From Leptospira sp. WS58.C1 (GTDB lineage: Bacteria; Spirochaetota; Leptospiria; Leptospirales; Leptospiraceae), in NCBI RefSeq assembly GCF_040833995.1, contig NZ_CP162137.1, positions 1,070,001 to 1,134,000 of the forward strand: a stretch of 64,000 bases of DNA, given 5' to 3'. The notes beneath the pieces were generated by a model. That model was not told where the DNA came from and made no database searches. It was given only the letters and a program-made list of their open reading frames with translations. Positions 27,965 through 37,877 of this stretch are shown piece after piece; the stretch's first letter is position 1; each line of letters starts with the position of its first letter. The translations under genes and the position numbers were made by a program.

Positions 27965-30742
27965 ATGTCTAACGAAACTGCGACAACCGCGGAAACTAAG
28001 CCTGCCAGCGAACTGGACAAGCTGACTTCTCTTTTTAACGAGGAGATATATGTACGCTCGGACGCAAATTCCATTCCCGCATCTAAATTTAAAATTTACG
28101 ACGATCTAATAGAATCCTTTCAATCATCAGGTCTTATCGATTCAGCCAAAACAAAATTGGAAGAACATCTTGCAGATCATCCGGAAAGTATCTCCGCAAG
28201 ATATATGCTCGGATTACTGGGTCTTCAAAAAGGAAGTATAGACGCAGCTTCTTACTTCAAGACCCTACTGGATTCTTTCAAACAAGCCGGTAAATGGGTC
28301 ATCATAGAACATATCACTGACAATATTTTGAAGTTCGGAGAGGACCGTTACGCTCTTCGTTTCAAAGCGGAAGCTCTTGAAAAACTGAAAAAGAACAAAG
28401 AGCTAAAACCCATCTTGGAGAAACTTGCGAAACAAGACCGCAAGAACCCTGAGATCGCTAAAAAATATGCATTAGCAATTCTTGATGAAAACAAAGAAAA
28501 AGCGGTCGCTTACCTTAAACAAGCGATCGAAACTTTTGCGAAGACGAAAGATTATATACAGTTCGAAGAGATCTGGCCGATTTTCGTATCTAACAGTTAC
28601 GACGATATCCAATTTGTCGAGAAGATAGAACGGATCCTTTTAGGTCATCGGGAGAAAACCCGTCTTGCAGGTTATCTTTATCCTTTAGTGGATCCTTTTA
28701 AGATCACCGAAGATTGGGACAGAGTGATCTATCTTCTCAAAAAGATCCTGGATCATGAGCCTGTTTCCAACAAAGCAAGGAACGAATTGATCCGCGTTTA
28801 TAAACTGAAATATGCCAACCATAGTTTGTTGGAAGATTTTTTAAAAATGTCCGAGTTGGGAAACAACAGAAAACCGGTTAAGGTCTGTATTTCCAACTTC
28901 GAAAGAAATATCGTATTCGATACCGGCAACTACGTTCTTCATAGGAACTGGGGAGTAGGTAAGATCGTCTCTATTTCGCCTAACGGAGATTCTATCTTCG
29001 TTGACTTCAAAGATAAGAAGAACCATAAACTTTCCATCCAAATGGCGATCACCAGCTTGAAACCTTTGAAAGGGGATCATATTTGGGTGAGATACTACGA
29101 AGATAAAGCTTCCGTTGTTTCTCTATTCGAAAACGATGTTCCTGGTTTCTTTAAGGAATTATTAACTTCTTTCGAAAACCATATGTTGGTTGCGGAAATG
29201 AAGGCGGAAATCGCTGGAAAATTTATCCCTGCTGCGGATTGGTCTAAATGGTGGAATAAAGCTAAGAATGTAATCAAAAAAGAGGATAATCTTGGCTTTA
29301 ATCCTAAGAAAAAAGACGAACTTTGGTATCGGGAAAAACCGATTACTTACTCGGAAGAATTAACGGAAAAATTCAACGCCAACCCCGACCCGGCCAAACG
29401 TTTGGATATCGCGATCGAAGCTCTCCGCAATAAAGAAGAAGCTGAGTCCGCGATCGATACTTTCGCACATCATTATTTCGAAGAAGAACAAACTCACGAT
29501 TCTTTCCGCAAGATCGTCGCTTATTTATATCTGGACGAAGTCGCTTCCATTATGGAAGGAGAAGACGGAAGTCCTTATGATTTCCAAAGATACCAGAAAT
29601 TGGATGATGTTTCCAAACTCGTTAAATCTCTGAAAAGAGAAGAAGTCCTGGAATATTCTTCCAAGATCAGCAATTTGGATATCAAAAAGTCTTTCGTGGA
29701 CTTAGTGAAAAAATCCCATTCCGACTGGGTCAATATCCTGGTTGGTCTTCTATTTGAAGTTCCCGTTAAGAACAACAAATACGTTGTTTCCGTGCTGGAA
29801 GCCGACGGAAAGTTTGCCGAATTAAATTTATTCATCGAAACTGCATCCAGCCGTGCTAAGGAAAATCCGGAAGTATTCCTATGGGTGGCAAAATCTATCC
29901 TTCTCAAAACATGGGAAGAAGAGTGGATGAACGTTTCCAGACAGGATCTGATCCTGAGAGTCCTTCGATTATTAAAACCTTTGAACAAGATAGAGGAAAA
30001 AGGGACCAAACTTAAGAACACCTGCCATGAGATCCTTTTCGGAAATGAGGCGGCTGTGATCAGCGAGGCGATCCAAAACGGAGATTCGGAATATATCCGC
30101 AAAGTTTACGCTCTTTATAGAGAAGTTCCTTATATAGAAGAGACTGAAAAAGACAAATTGATGTCTCTGATCCAAACTCTAAAACCGGATCTGATCTGGG
30201 AAGAAGAGGATGATGAAGAAGAGGAAGAGGATGTTCTGGCAAGGATCCCGGAAAACGCCGTTCTTGTTACTCGCCGCGCTCTGAACGCGAAAAAGGCGGA
30301 GTTCGATCATTTGGTCAACGTAGAGATGCCTGAAAACTCCAGAGATATCGGAGAGGCTCAGGAAAGAGGGGACTTGCGGGAAAACGCGGAATACAAAGCC
30401 GCTATGGAAAAACAAGTCCAGCTCCAAGCTCAGATCAAAAAACTGGAAGCGGAACTCAAAGCTGCTATCGTTCTAGATCTATCCAATGTGAAAACGGATC
30501 GGATCAATATCGGAACCACCGTAAAACTCAAAAACGAGTCCAGCGGGGAAGACCAAACTTATTCTATCTTGGGGGCTTGGGACGCGGATACGGAAAGAAA
30601 TATTATTTCTTACCAATCTCCTTTGGCTAAGTCGCTTTTAGGTAAAAAAGTGGGGGATAATGCTTCTTTGAATCTTGGCGGAGCGGAAACTAAGTTTAAG
30701 GTTCTGCAAATTAGCAGATACTCTCTCCAAAACCAGGACTGA
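27965..30742 (+). CDS. greA: Transcription elongation factor GreA with large N-terminal extension
   Basis: A 925-residue protein. The last about 165 residues are a complete GreA: the N-terminal coiled coil contains the GDLRENAEY tip with the acidic residues that enter RNA polymerase and stimulate cleavage of backtracked RNA, and the C-terminal globular domain follows. Before it is about 760 residues of mostly helical sequence with TPR-like segments at 50-200 and a strongly acidic stretch (EEDDEEEEED) near the junction. Ordinary GreA is about 160 residues; Borrelia is known to carry a similar extended GreA. ATG 27965 is chosen by its GGAG; a TTG 33 bases earlier is in frame. Confidence 0.92.
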   Translation: MSNETATTAETKPASELDKLTSLFNEEIYVRSDANSIPASKFKIYDDLIESFQSSGLIDSAKTKLEEHLADHPESISARYMLGLLGLQKGSIDAASYFKTLLDSFKQAGKWVIIEHITDNILKFGEDRYALRFKAEALEKLKKNKELKPILEKLAKQDRKNPEIAKKYALAILDENKEKAVAYLKQAIETFAKTKDYIQFEEIWPIFVSNSYDDIQFVEKIERILLGHREKTRLAGYLYPLVDPFKITEDWDRVIYLLKKILDHEPVSNKARNELIRVYKLKYANHSLLEDFLKMSELGNNRKPVKVCISNFERNIVFDTGNYVLHRNWGVGKIVSISPNGDSIFVDFKDKKNHKLSIQMAITSLKPLKGDHIWVRYYEDKASVVSLFENDVPGFFKELLTSFENHMLVAEMKAEIAGKFIPAADWSKWWNKAKNVIKKEDNLGFNPKKKDELWYREKPITYSEELTEKFNANPDPAKRLDIAIEALRNKEEAESAIDTFAHHYFEEEQTHDSFRKIVAYLYLDEVASIMEGEDGSPYDFQRYQKLDDVSKLVKSLKREEVLEYSSKISNLDIKKSFVDLVKKSHSDWVNILVGLLFEVPVKNNKYVVSVLEADGKFAELNLFIETASSRAKENPEVFLWVAKSILLKTWEEEWMNVSRQDLILRVLRLLKPLNKIEEKGTKLKNTCHEILFGNEAAVISEAIQNGDSEYIRKVYALYREVPYIEETEKDKLMSLIQTLKPDLIWEEEDDEEEEEDVLARIPENAVLVTRRALNAKKAEFDHLVNVEMPENSRDIGEAQERGDLRENAEYKAAMEKQVQLQAQIKKLEAELKAAIVLDLSNVKTDRINIGTTVKLKNESSGEDQTYSILGAWDADTERNIISYQSPLAKSLLGKKVGDNASLNLGGAETKFKVLQISRYSLQNQD

Positions 30743-30770
30743 GAAAAAAGATCTCTTTCTGTGATTTTAG

Positions 30771-30808
30771 AAAATCCCTGCGAGTCAATCTCGTGGGGAT
30801 TTTTTATT
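30771..30808 (+). terminator. Rho-independent terminator after greA
   Basis: AAAATCCC-T-GCGAG pairs with CTCGT-GGGGATTTTTT around a TCAAT loop, and a T-rich tail follows. Repeat copy 5 begins at its end. Confidence 0.8.
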
Positions 30809-30892
30809 TTCGCACAGAGGTACGGAGCACACGGAGAGCGCTGGGGGTTTTTAGAGTTATTAACTCTGTGACCTCCGTGAACTCTGTGCGAA
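30809..30892. repeat. Intergenic inverted repeat, copy 5 of 7
   Basis: An 84-base element opens TTCGCACAGAG and closes CTCTGTGCGAA, exact inverses. It lies between the convergent greA and fliL-like genes, directly after the greA terminator. No nested palindrome is present in this copy. Confidence 0.88.
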
Positions 30893-30959
30893 CGTTTCCC
30901 AGCGCGAGGCCCGATCTGAAAATTTCAGGGGGCTGCGAAATCACTAAAAGTAAAAAACT

Positions 30960-31409
30960 TCACTTTATTTCCATATCGGAAATGATCACTCCGGTAATCT
31001 TTCCTTCGGTTAAAAGATGATTGATCGTCGCCTCCATTTCATTTTTCACCGATAATTGTGATTCGATACTCTGGAATTCTTCGGACGTTTTAGAAACGAT
31101 GATAATATTAAGGATGGTTCGTATCTGAGTCATTCTTTTTGCTAATTCCATCGTTAATGCGGGTTGGTCTTTGTAAGCCAAGGCTAATTTAAATTTGATA
31201 AATTTCGAATCCTTAGTATTCATTAAAAATGGTTCTTGAAACCTGAAGTAAGACTGGTCTTTGGGAATTTGATCCAGCTCTTGTTTATATTCTTTTGAAG
31301 TGATAAATCTGCCCAAAAAATACGTAGCAGGTAATAAAGTTAACGCAATCAATCCGACTAGAATGGGAATTCCGATAATCATGATTGCAATTTTAACTTT
31401 TCGTTCCAT
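30960..31409 (-). CDS. fliL: FliL-like flagellar basal body-associated protein
   Basis: A 149-residue protein with a short cytoplasmic start, one membrane helix (about 7-32), and a periplasmic domain. The C-terminal pattern (IRTILNIIIVSKTSEEFQSI, then a helix and TGVIISDMEIK) matches the FliL family, which lies around the stator in the flagellar motor. It is not inside a flagellar cluster here, so it could be an extra FliL paralogue. It lies 72 bases downstream of the M23 gene. Confidence 0.7.
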   Translation of the reverse strand: MERKVKIAIMIIGIPILVGLIALTLLPATYFLGRFITSKEYKQELDQIPKDQSYFRFQEPFLMNTKDSKFIKFKLALAYKDQPALTMELAKRMTQIRTILNIIIVSKTSEEFQSIESQLSVKNEMEATINHLLTEGKITGVIISDMEIK

Positions 31410-31414
31410 AAAAA

Positions 31415-31475
31415 CTCTCCGTGGCTCTGCGTCTCTGTGTGAAAAACCTTTGTGACTCTGCTAACTCTGAGTCTC
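31415..31475. repeat. Partial intergenic repeat, copy 6 of 7 (one arm only)
   Basis: CTCCGTGGCTCTGCGTCTCTG and following CTCTG-like units resemble the right arm of the other copies, but I see no matching left arm. It lies between the FliL-like gene and the M23 peptidase gene. Confidence 0.6.
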
Positions 31476-31480
31476 TAAAC

Positions 31481-33289
31481 CTAAAACCTCACTAAATCGG
31501 TAAACCAATCCGAAAAGTTACCCGCTCTGTCCTTAATCCGGATCTGGAGAAGCATATACTTTTTCCAAGCGGAGAAAGTTTTCGGGAATTTGACGATGAG
31601 CATCTTACGGTCCGCATCGAATTCGCTTGGATACAATTCTCCTTCCAGCAAAACTTCTGCGCCTCCGGCGTACCCGGAACCGGTGTCGGAAACGGTGTAT
31701 AATCTTTCTTCAATTCCTTCTTCTTCCTGGCCTTTGATCCTTCTATGTCTTGTGATCAAAAATGGATAATTAACGGAAGGTTTTGCCTCGTCGGTGAGAA
31801 TTGCAAGTGCCCCAAGTTTTGTGAGTAATGTAATCGAACCTTTTTGTTTTAAAGCGGACCATTTTTTGGAAGCTTTGTCGAAGATGTAAATCCCGTCTTT
31901 TTTACCTAGTGCTGCACCTCTCCAGGTTAGTTCCGCTTCTCCCACCCAGGAAAGATCGGAGGATTCTAATTCGTAAATCGAACCCTTTGATTTGAGTCCT
32001 TCCGGAAGTTTTAAGTCGTCTTCCGGCTTTTCCATTTTTTTGAAGTGTAACGAGCCCTGGCCGTAAGTTGTCTTTGCCGGAGTTCTGATCTTCAGAACAC
32101 CGTCCAAAGAAGTGAATTCAGTTTTTGTAATGGATGGTCTTTTGCCATTTACGACCCCGACTTCTATTTCTAAGGGAAGGATGGAGTGATTTCCCGCATG
32201 GTCGGATGCTTTAAGTATGAGTTTGACTATACTTCCTACTTCGAAATTCCTAAGGTCTATACTCGGTCCTTTTGCGGGGAAAAGATTATACACATAAACG
32301 GGAGGATTTAAAGAAGAGCGGTTGGAGTCGAATATATCCTGGTGGACCCTTGCTTCTTCATAACTCATTCCCCTAAAGGATCTTTCGTATAAAGGAATAT
32401 CTTCCTTGTAAATTCCTGCAAAGAAAAGATTGTTTTTGTTCCGTGAGGTCATTAGGTCGTAGGCACCTAATCTAAAACGGACACCTCCCGCCAAATGTAA
32501 TTTTTGGTTCCCGGGAACTGCGAATTTACCTTCTCCTTTTTTTTCCAAATTGATCCTGGCCTGAACTCCATCTTCCGAGTCCACGTATAAGAGTAATAGT
32601 TCCGGAGAATATCTGTCTTTTCCTCGCAAAGGTAAATAGGGAAGGGGGTTTAAAGTCCCATTAGGTAAATGTAATTCAAAATGTAAATGACTAACCCCGG
32701 TTCCCGACTCTCCGAGTCTTGCTACATTTTCACCTTTGGGGAGAAGGTAAGAACCTGGAGAAAGTTTTACCTGAAATTCTCCACCGCTTAGTAATGCCAA
32801 TGCTTCCCGCAGAAGGTCTAGATCCTTTCGAAATCCTTTGAAGTCCAGTAAGTGAGCAAACTTGGCCCTTAAATTAGAACCGGAAGACTTTATGATAATA
32901 TTTGATCCGTAACCTTTTGTGGATTGCCCAATAGAATCCACATATCCTTGGAAAGGAGAAATGGCAGAAATCCCATTCGTATGAAATGTCTTAAAATCGC
33001 AGCCCATGTGCAGATGATGCACTCTATATTCCGCATAAGAACCGGAGATCGGAGTCTCCATTTCCATGGGAAAACCTAAATTTCCGAGATCCGCTAAAAC
33101 CTCCGGTGTAAGATCGTCCCAAATATTTTTTTGGACAATGGCGCTCGGTTTTAGATTGGGGGAGACCACGGAAATTTTGGGACCTGTCTCGCCCGCACTT
33201 CCTTCCGTCCCGAAAAACAAAATAAGGAGGAATATTAAACCGTATATCTGCGGAATTTGTGGAAAAACTTTCAGGAAATTTTTTCCCAT
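31481..33289 (-). CDS. M23 family (LytM-like) metallopeptidase with C-terminal extension
   Basis: A protein of about 602 residues starting MGKNFLK with a signal peptide to about residue 32. The peptidase domain (about 60-215) has HMGCD (zinc ligands H94 and D98), FAHL (H146) and HLHFE (H201, H203), a complete M23 set, so it probably cuts peptidoglycan cross-links. About 390 residues of beta-rich sequence follow, perhaps for wall binding. An earlier ATG at 33358 gives a longer protein, but it would leave only 22 bases to the divergent gene and would precede the signal peptide with a charged stretch. Confidence 0.82.
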   Translation of the reverse strand: MGKNFLKVFPQIPQIYGLIFLLILFFGTEGSAGETGPKISVVSPNLKPSAIVQKNIWDDLTPEVLADLGNLGFPMEMETPISGSYAEYRVHHLHMGCDFKTFHTNGISAISPFQGYVDSIGQSTKGYGSNIIIKSSGSNLRAKFAHLLDFKGFRKDLDLLREALALLSGGEFQVKLSPGSYLLPKGENVARLGESGTGVSHLHFELHLPNGTLNPLPYLPLRGKDRYSPELLLLYVDSEDGVQARINLEKKGEGKFAVPGNQKLHLAGGVRFRLGAYDLMTSRNKNNLFFAGIYKEDIPLYERSFRGMSYEEARVHQDIFDSNRSSLNPPVYVYNLFPAKGPSIDLRNFEVGSIVKLILKASDHAGNHSILPLEIEVGVVNGKRPSITKTEFTSLDGVLKIRTPAKTTYGQGSLHFKKMEKPEDDLKLPEGLKSKGSIYELESSDLSWVGEAELTWRGAALGKKDGIYIFDKASKKWSALKQKGSITLLTKLGALAILTDEAKPSVNYPFLITRHRRIKGQEEEGIEERLYTVSDTGSGYAGGAEVLLEGELYPSEFDADRKMLIVKFPKTFSAWKKYMLLQIRIKDRAGNFSDWFTDLVRF

Positions 33290-33380
33290 TTGCGAATTCA
33301 GATCCAATTCCCTTAAATTGTAAAGTCTGAAATCTGAGAAATTTTCTTGCAGCCTCATACTTGGAGAAAAGCCTGATGAT

Positions 33381-33941
33381 ATGAGGATATTCCTTCCGAT
33401 TCTTTTGGTATTTTGCCTGGGTTTTTGTACCTATTTGACTCGGGAGCCCGGCAATCCTCCTAAAATCGACGGGATTCCTATCCCGGATTCCAAACGTACC
33501 GTGTATGTGCAGAATTTTCGCAATAATTCCTATGGGATTGCAATGCACACCACTCTCTCCGACCTCGTCAAACAGGAGATCAATTATCGGGGAAGATTTA
33601 TCCAGACCAGAGAGAAGTCCCAAGCCGCATATCGTATCTACGGAGAGATCAGTCATTACCAACAAGTGGGAGCACTTTTAGATCAGGGTGGACAGCAGCT
33701 CAGTAAAGAGATGTTCGTAGTCTGCAAGGTAGAACTCCAAAAAGCAGGCGGGGAAAAAATTCCTTTAGAAAGGACCGAGATTCCTGCGAGGATCATCTAC
33801 TCGGACCAAGTCGGTTTCATGGAAACGGAAAGTCAGGCCCAGACCAGATTACTTAAAATTCTTGCAGTCCGTATCGCGGAAGAAATGGAAAGAGCCTGGT
33901 ACTATTCTATAGCGGGCAAAATCGAAGGTGAGGAAGAATAA
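33381..33941 (+). CDS. LptE-like outer membrane lipoprotein
   Basis: A 186-residue protein with a short signal peptide and cysteines at residues 12 and 16 (CLGFC), either of which could be lipidated. The mature sequence has the LptE pattern: VYVQNFRNNSYG, LVKQEINYRGRFI and YRIYGEISHYQQVGA, then a strand/helix end. LptE plugs LptD and places LPS in the outer leaflet. The divergent neighbour is a wall peptidase, so both may concern the envelope. The LptE call is from pattern only. Confidence 0.65.
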   Translation: MRIFLPILLVFCLGFCTYLTREPGNPPKIDGIPIPDSKRTVYVQNFRNNSYGIAMHTTLSDLVKQEINYRGRFIQTREKSQAAYRIYGEISHYQQVGALLDQGGQQLSKEMFVVCKVELQKAGGEKIPLERTEIPARIIYSDQVGFMETESQAQTRLLKILAVRIAEEMERAWYYSIAGKIEGEEE

Positions 33942-33971
33942 GTATTTCATTTCCTAAAAATGAAATTCCAC

Positions 33972-34000
33972 TTGATAATTCTCATATCCGGATCTTAAAT
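33972..34000 (+). promoter_or_regulatory. Promoter candidate upstream of the Fur-family gene
   Basis: TTGATA (5 of 6 to consensus) and TTAAAT are exactly 17 bases apart. TGATAATTCTCAT, overlapping the -35, loosely resembles half of a Fur box, so self-control is possible but weak. Confidence 0.4.
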
Positions 34001-34081
34001 TGTGGAAAAAGAATGTTAGCCTTCCCGGATTCCTTGGTTCGAAAGGAAAATCTTAAACAGGCTCATACTTCCTCCTGAAAA

Positions 34082-34570
34082 ATGAACAAAGACAGAGAAG
34101 CTGAAATCCTGAAAACCGTAGACGATTCCATTCGGATGGAGATGAAAACTTTTTCTGAGTATTTACAGAAGAAGGGCCTGAAGATCACCAATCAAAGGAT
34201 GTTAGTTGCAGAACGTATTTTTTCGCTGCACAATCACTTTACCGCAGAAAGTCTTCTGGAAGAATTCAAGGACCAAAGAGATAAAATTTCCAAGGCCACT
34301 ATCTACAGGATACTTTCCATCATGGTAGAAGCGAAATTATTACAAGAGCATAATTTCGGCCAAGATTATAAGTACTACGAACATATTATAGGCCATACTC
34401 ATCATGATCATATCATCTGTGGAGACTGCGGCAGGATCGTAGAATTCATGGACGAAAGGATCGAACAGTTGCAAGAGCAGGCTGCTGCAAGTAACGGGTT
34501 TAAGATCACAGGTCATAGTCTGAATATTTACGGTACTTGTTTGGATCCGAATTGTCCGAACAAAAAATGA
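34082..34570 (+). CDS. Fur-family metal-dependent transcription regulator
   Basis: A 162-residue protein. The winged-helix DNA-binding half (about 20-100) includes [13 protein letters not shown]. The dimer half has [13 protein letters not shown] (histidine metal site and first zinc CxxC) and a C-terminal CLDPNC pair. This fits Fur, PerR or Zur; which metal or signal it senses cannot be decided by eye. The stop overlaps tgt as ATGA, so the two are co-translated. Confidence 0.88.
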   Translation: MNKDREAEILKTVDDSIRMEMKTFSEYLQKKGLKITNQRMLVAERIFSLHNHFTAESLLEEFKDQRDKISKATIYRILSIMVEAKLLQEHNFGQDYKYYEHIIGHTHHDHIICGDCGRIVEFMDERIEQLQEQAAASNGFKITGHSLNIYGTCLDPNCPNKK

Positions 34571-35691
34571 TCTTTAGATCCAGAGCTTCCGATCCACATT
34601 CTTTTGCTCGCACCGGAACCTTATCTCTCAACGGAATAGAAATTCCAACGCCTGTATTCATGCCTGTGGGTACAAGAGGAGCCGTTAAGTCCTTGGACTC
34701 GGACGACTTAGATGAGTTAGGTTACGAACTGATCTTAGGAAATACGTATCATCTTTATCTTCGCCCAGGAACCGAGGTTTTGGAAAAATTCGGTGGGCTC
34801 AAAAACTTTGTTTCATACAAAAAGGCTCTACTCACCGACAGCGGCGGTTTTCAAGTGTTCAGTCTGAATTCTCTCGTGAAATTCAAACAAGAAGGAGTAG
34901 AGTTCCGTTCTCATATCGACGGCAGTCCTCATTTTTTCACTCCTGAGAAGGTGATAGATATTCAGAGATCCATAGGTTCCGATATCATGATGGTCTTGGA
35001 CGATTGTCCTCCAGGAGACGGAACTGTTTCTCGGATCAAAGATGCTCTGGATCGGACTCATCGTTGGGCAGAAGAAGCCGTGAACTATTGGGAGAAGGAC
35101 AAACGAAATCAATTTCTCTTCGGGATTTTCCAAGGCGGGACAAATTTGGATCTGAGATTGGAGAGTTTGGAGAAAATCCGCTCACTTCCGTTCTCCGGAA
35201 TCGCGATCGGAGGTCTCTCTGTTGGAGAACCCAGGCCTGATTTTATCCGCACGATGGAAGGAATTGCCTCCTCTACCGACAGGAATCGACCATTATATCT
35301 GATGGGAGTTGGAACTGTTCCGGATATTTTGGAAGGAGTCCGAAACGGAGTCGATATGTTTGATTGTGTTCTTCCTACCCGCAACGCGAGAAACGGCCAA
35401 GTATTCACTTCTCAAGGAAAAGTGAATCTCAGAAACGAAAAATGGAAGTTCTCAGATGAGCCGATGGACCCGAAATGCGAATGTAAAGTGTGCAAAAGAT
35501 ACAGTATCGGGTATATCAGACACTTACATCACGTGAAAGAACTCAGTGCATTCTCCTTGAGCACGTACCATAATCTGTATTTTATGAAAAAGTTCATGAA
35601 AGAACTCAGACATTCCATCGAAGTTGGAAATTTCAGTGAGTTTTTCGTTAAATGGAAAAATTTGTACGAAAGAGCGGAAATTTCTCGTTGA
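34567..35691 (+). CDS. tgt: Queuine/preQ1 tRNA-ribosyltransferase
   Basis: A 374-residue enzyme that exchanges guanine 34 of certain tRNAs for preQ1. [13 protein letters not shown] holds the general base aspartate near residue 91, [14 protein letters not shown] holds the nucleophile aspartate, and CECKVC with a later histidine binds zinc. The start overlaps the Fur-family gene stop (ATGA). Length is typical. Confidence 0.95.
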   Translation: MIFRSRASDPHSFARTGTLSLNGIEIPTPVFMPVGTRGAVKSLDSDDLDELGYELILGNTYHLYLRPGTEVLEKFGGLKNFVSYKKALLTDSGGFQVFSLNSLVKFKQEGVEFRSHIDGSPHFFTPEKVIDIQRSIGSDIMMVLDDCPPGDGTVSRIKDALDRTHRWAEEAVNYWEKDKRNQFLFGIFQGGTNLDLRLESLEKIRSLPFSGIAIGGLSVGEPRPDFIRTMEGIASSTDRNRPLYLMGVGTVPDILEGVRNGVDMFDCVLPTRNARNGQVFTSQGKVNLRNEKWKFSDEPMDPKCECKVCKRYSIGYIRHLHHVKELSAFSLSTYHNLYFMKKFMKELRHSIEVGNFSEFFVKWKNLYERAEISR

Positions 35692-35760
35692 CTATATAGA
35701 GAATGACCCCCCTATTGTAGGATGGTTCATACAGATAAAGAAAGGAGTTGCTGATTTTTT

Positions 35761-36096
35761 ATGGAAATCACCAGAAGGGAAAGCGGTAACATCGTCATTC
35801 TGGACATCAATGGGGAGATCGATTTATACAATGCCCCTGAGATTAAGGATGTGATCGCAAAGCTCATCGAAGAGCAGAAATACTATACGATTATCAATCT
35901 GGAAAAGGTCTCTTATATCGACTCATCCGGAATCGGTGCTTTGATTTCCAGCCTCTCTAACTTAAAAAAATACCAGGGTGGACTTAAAATTATCAACGTT
36001 GCGGGTTCCGTTAGAAAGGTATTCGAATTAACGAAATTAACGTCATTCTTTGAGATCTTTGATAACGAAGCTGACGCTGTCGCTGCCTTTAAATAA
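35761..36096 (+). CDS. STAS domain anti-sigma factor antagonist
   Basis: A 111-residue single STAS domain. The regulatory serine lies in IDSSGIGALIS. Such proteins release sigma factors or other partners when unphosphorylated, and are reset by PP2C phosphatases such as the response regulator product of 15891-16994. It has GGAG upstream at about 13 bases. A second STAS protein lies at 53451. No anti-sigma kinase is adjacent. Confidence 0.9.
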   Translation: MEITRRESGNIVILDINGEIDLYNAPEIKDVIAKLIEEQKYYTIINLEKVSYIDSSGIGALISSLSNLKKYQGGLKIINVAGSVRKVFELTKLTSFFEIFDNEADAVAAFK

Positions 36097-36138
36097 ATAA
36101 GGCATATTAAAACGATTCCTCTGGCTGGTGCAAAACAA

Positions 36139-37734
36139 ATGAAAACTTTTCGAGCTATATCGTTCCCATCATTGGTACTGGGAGTTTTAGGATTCCTAGT
36201 TGCCTGTGGTTCAGAACTACCCGTAAAAGAATTAGCGGAAGCAAAAACCGCTATCACTCGCGCTAAAGATGCAGGCGCAGAAAAATATGCTTCCGGAGAA
36301 TTTGAGGAAGCTCGCAAAAGTCTTTTGACCGCTCATGAAAAAGCTTCCAATGAAGACCTGGGCGAAACCAAAAAAAGCGCCGAATACGCAAAAAGTAAGG
36401 CGTATGATGCATTAGAAAGATCTTATCCTCAATTGACCGAGGAGACCAAGGCACAGGCCGGCACCGCGATCAATGAAGCGGATGAGGCGTATGCTTCCCA
36501 ACTTGCCGCAGAACCTTATAATAATGCGGTAGAGCTTAAAAAAGAAGGGGACACTCTTCGAGATAATGCGGACCGCACTTTGGAATCCTATCCTAAGGAA
36601 TCCGGAGACGACGCAAAACTTAAGACCCGTCTAGCTGCTTTCGATCAGTACGAACAAAGTAATAAAAAATATCTGGAGTCCAAAAAGGCGGCAACTGATG
36701 CCAAATCTTTGGCTCTTTCTCAAAAACAACAGTTAATCGATTCTCTTGCAGATATCGAAAAAAATCTGGATGATGCGGATCGATATGCCGGTGGTGGCGA
36801 CCCTGAAGTGGCCCAAACGAGAGAACGTTTAAATGCTGCAAAAGGTAAGATCGACGAAGGAAAGATCAAAGAAGGTTATTCCGAAGTTGACGATATCCGT
36901 AAAAAATCAGCAGAACTTGTCGCCAAAAACATCCAAGCTTACGCACTCAAGAAGAAGGCAGAAGCAAAAGATTCTATCGGAAAAGCCAAGGACAAACTGG
37001 CTACGATAGACCAATCCAAACTGAAATCAAGCAAGGATCTCCAAACTTCTTACCAAAGAGCGGATGAGAACCTAAAAGCAGCCGATGAGTCTTTAGTTTC
37101 CGCAGAAGAGTTATATTCTTCCGAAAAATACGAAGATTCTATTGCCCGATCCGAAGAAGCGATTCGACTTTCCCGTATCGTTGTAGACCAGTCTGACGAT
37201 ATTGCAGAGAGATTACGCACCGGATCTTCCGTTGCAGGTCGCAAAGGGGATGCAGGAGATTCTACTCCTTCTACTAAAAAAGGAGAAGATACGGTATCCT
37301 CTTCTTCCGGAGAACTTCCCGAAGGTTGGAAAAAATACGTAGTTCGTAAGAAAATTCCTGCAGATTGCCTCTGGAGAATTTCCGCTTACAAGCAACATTA
37401 CGGTACTTCTAAACTTTGGAAACGGATCTACGAAGCGAACCGTAACAAGATCAAAAATCCAAACTTGATCTATCCAAAACAAGTATTACTAATTCCGCCT
37501 GCCAAAGGATCCACTAAGTTCGATCCGAAAAAAGCTCCGAAAAAGCCGACAGGTAGCGATAAAGTAGAGGCATCTACTCCGGAAGAGAAAAAGGAAGAGA
37601 CTACAACTCCTCCTGCAGCCTCTACGGATGAGTCGGAACCGGAAGAAGAACAGCCTTCTACTCCGGCACCTTCCACAGAAAATGAGCAACCTTCCGATTC
37701 AGGTGAGCAGGAAAGCGACGAAGAAGCTCGTTAA
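36139..37734 (+). CDS. LysM domain lipoprotein with helical repeat region
   Basis: A 531-residue protein with signal peptide and Cys23 lipobox (LVAC). Residues about 25-360 are alanine- and lysine-rich, probably a long helical region with repeated AEEL/EKYEDSI-like segments. A LysM domain (about 395-445, with DCLWRIS, YEANR and LIYPKQVLLIP) should bind peptidoglycan. The tail is proline, threonine and glutamate-rich. It likely links the outer membrane to the wall. It follows the STAS gene by 42 bases and ends at a terminator. Confidence 0.85.
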   Translation: MKTFRAISFPSLVLGVLGFLVACGSELPVKELAEAKTAITRAKDAGAEKYASGEFEEARKSLLTAHEKASNEDLGETKKSAEYAKSKAYDALERSYPQLTEETKAQAGTAINEADEAYASQLAAEPYNNAVELKKEGDTLRDNADRTLESYPKESGDDAKLKTRLAAFDQYEQSNKKYLESKKAATDAKSLALSQKQQLIDSLADIEKNLDDADRYAGGGDPEVAQTRERLNAAKGKIDEGKIKEGYSEVDDIRKKSAELVAKNIQAYALKKKAEAKDSIGKAKDKLATIDQSKLKSSKDLQTSYQRADENLKAADESLVSAEELYSSEKYEDSIARSEEAIRLSRIVVDQSDDIAERLRTGSSVAGRKGDAGDSTPSTKKGEDTVSSSSGELPEGWKKYVVRKKIPADCLWRISAYKQHYGTSKLWKRIYEANRNKIKNPNLIYPKQVLLIPPAKGSTKFDPKKAPKKPTGSDKVEASTPEEKKEETTTPPAASTDESEPEEEQPSTPAPSTENEQPSDSGEQESDEEAR

Positions 37735-37770
37735 TACGGTCTAACATTTTAGCAACTCACACACATGCTA

Positions 37771-37801
37771 GGCTCGGATTTTTCCGGGCCTTTCTTTTTT
37801 G
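37771..37801 (+). terminator. Rho-independent terminator after the LysM lipoprotein
   Basis: GGCTCGG pairs with CCGGGCC (one G-U pair) over an ATTTTT-type loop, followed by TTTCTTTTTT. Confidence 0.85.
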
Positions 37802-37815
37802 TCAGGATCTAAATT

Positions 37816-37845
37816 TTCGAATTCCGCTTGATCCTCATTTATAAT
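37816..37845 (+). promoter_or_regulatory. Probable nadC promoter
   Basis: A perfect TATAAT (37840-37845) lies just after the preceding terminator and 32 bases before the GTG start of nadC. The best -35 match, TTCGAA 18 bases earlier, is weak. Confidence 0.4.
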
Positions 37846-37877
37846 CCGAAACAGTTTTACTTAGCGGTGAATTCCAA

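Noticed and set aside
35624..35854. Frame between tgt and the STAS gene
   Set aside because: It overlaps the ends of both real genes in a different frame with no motif.
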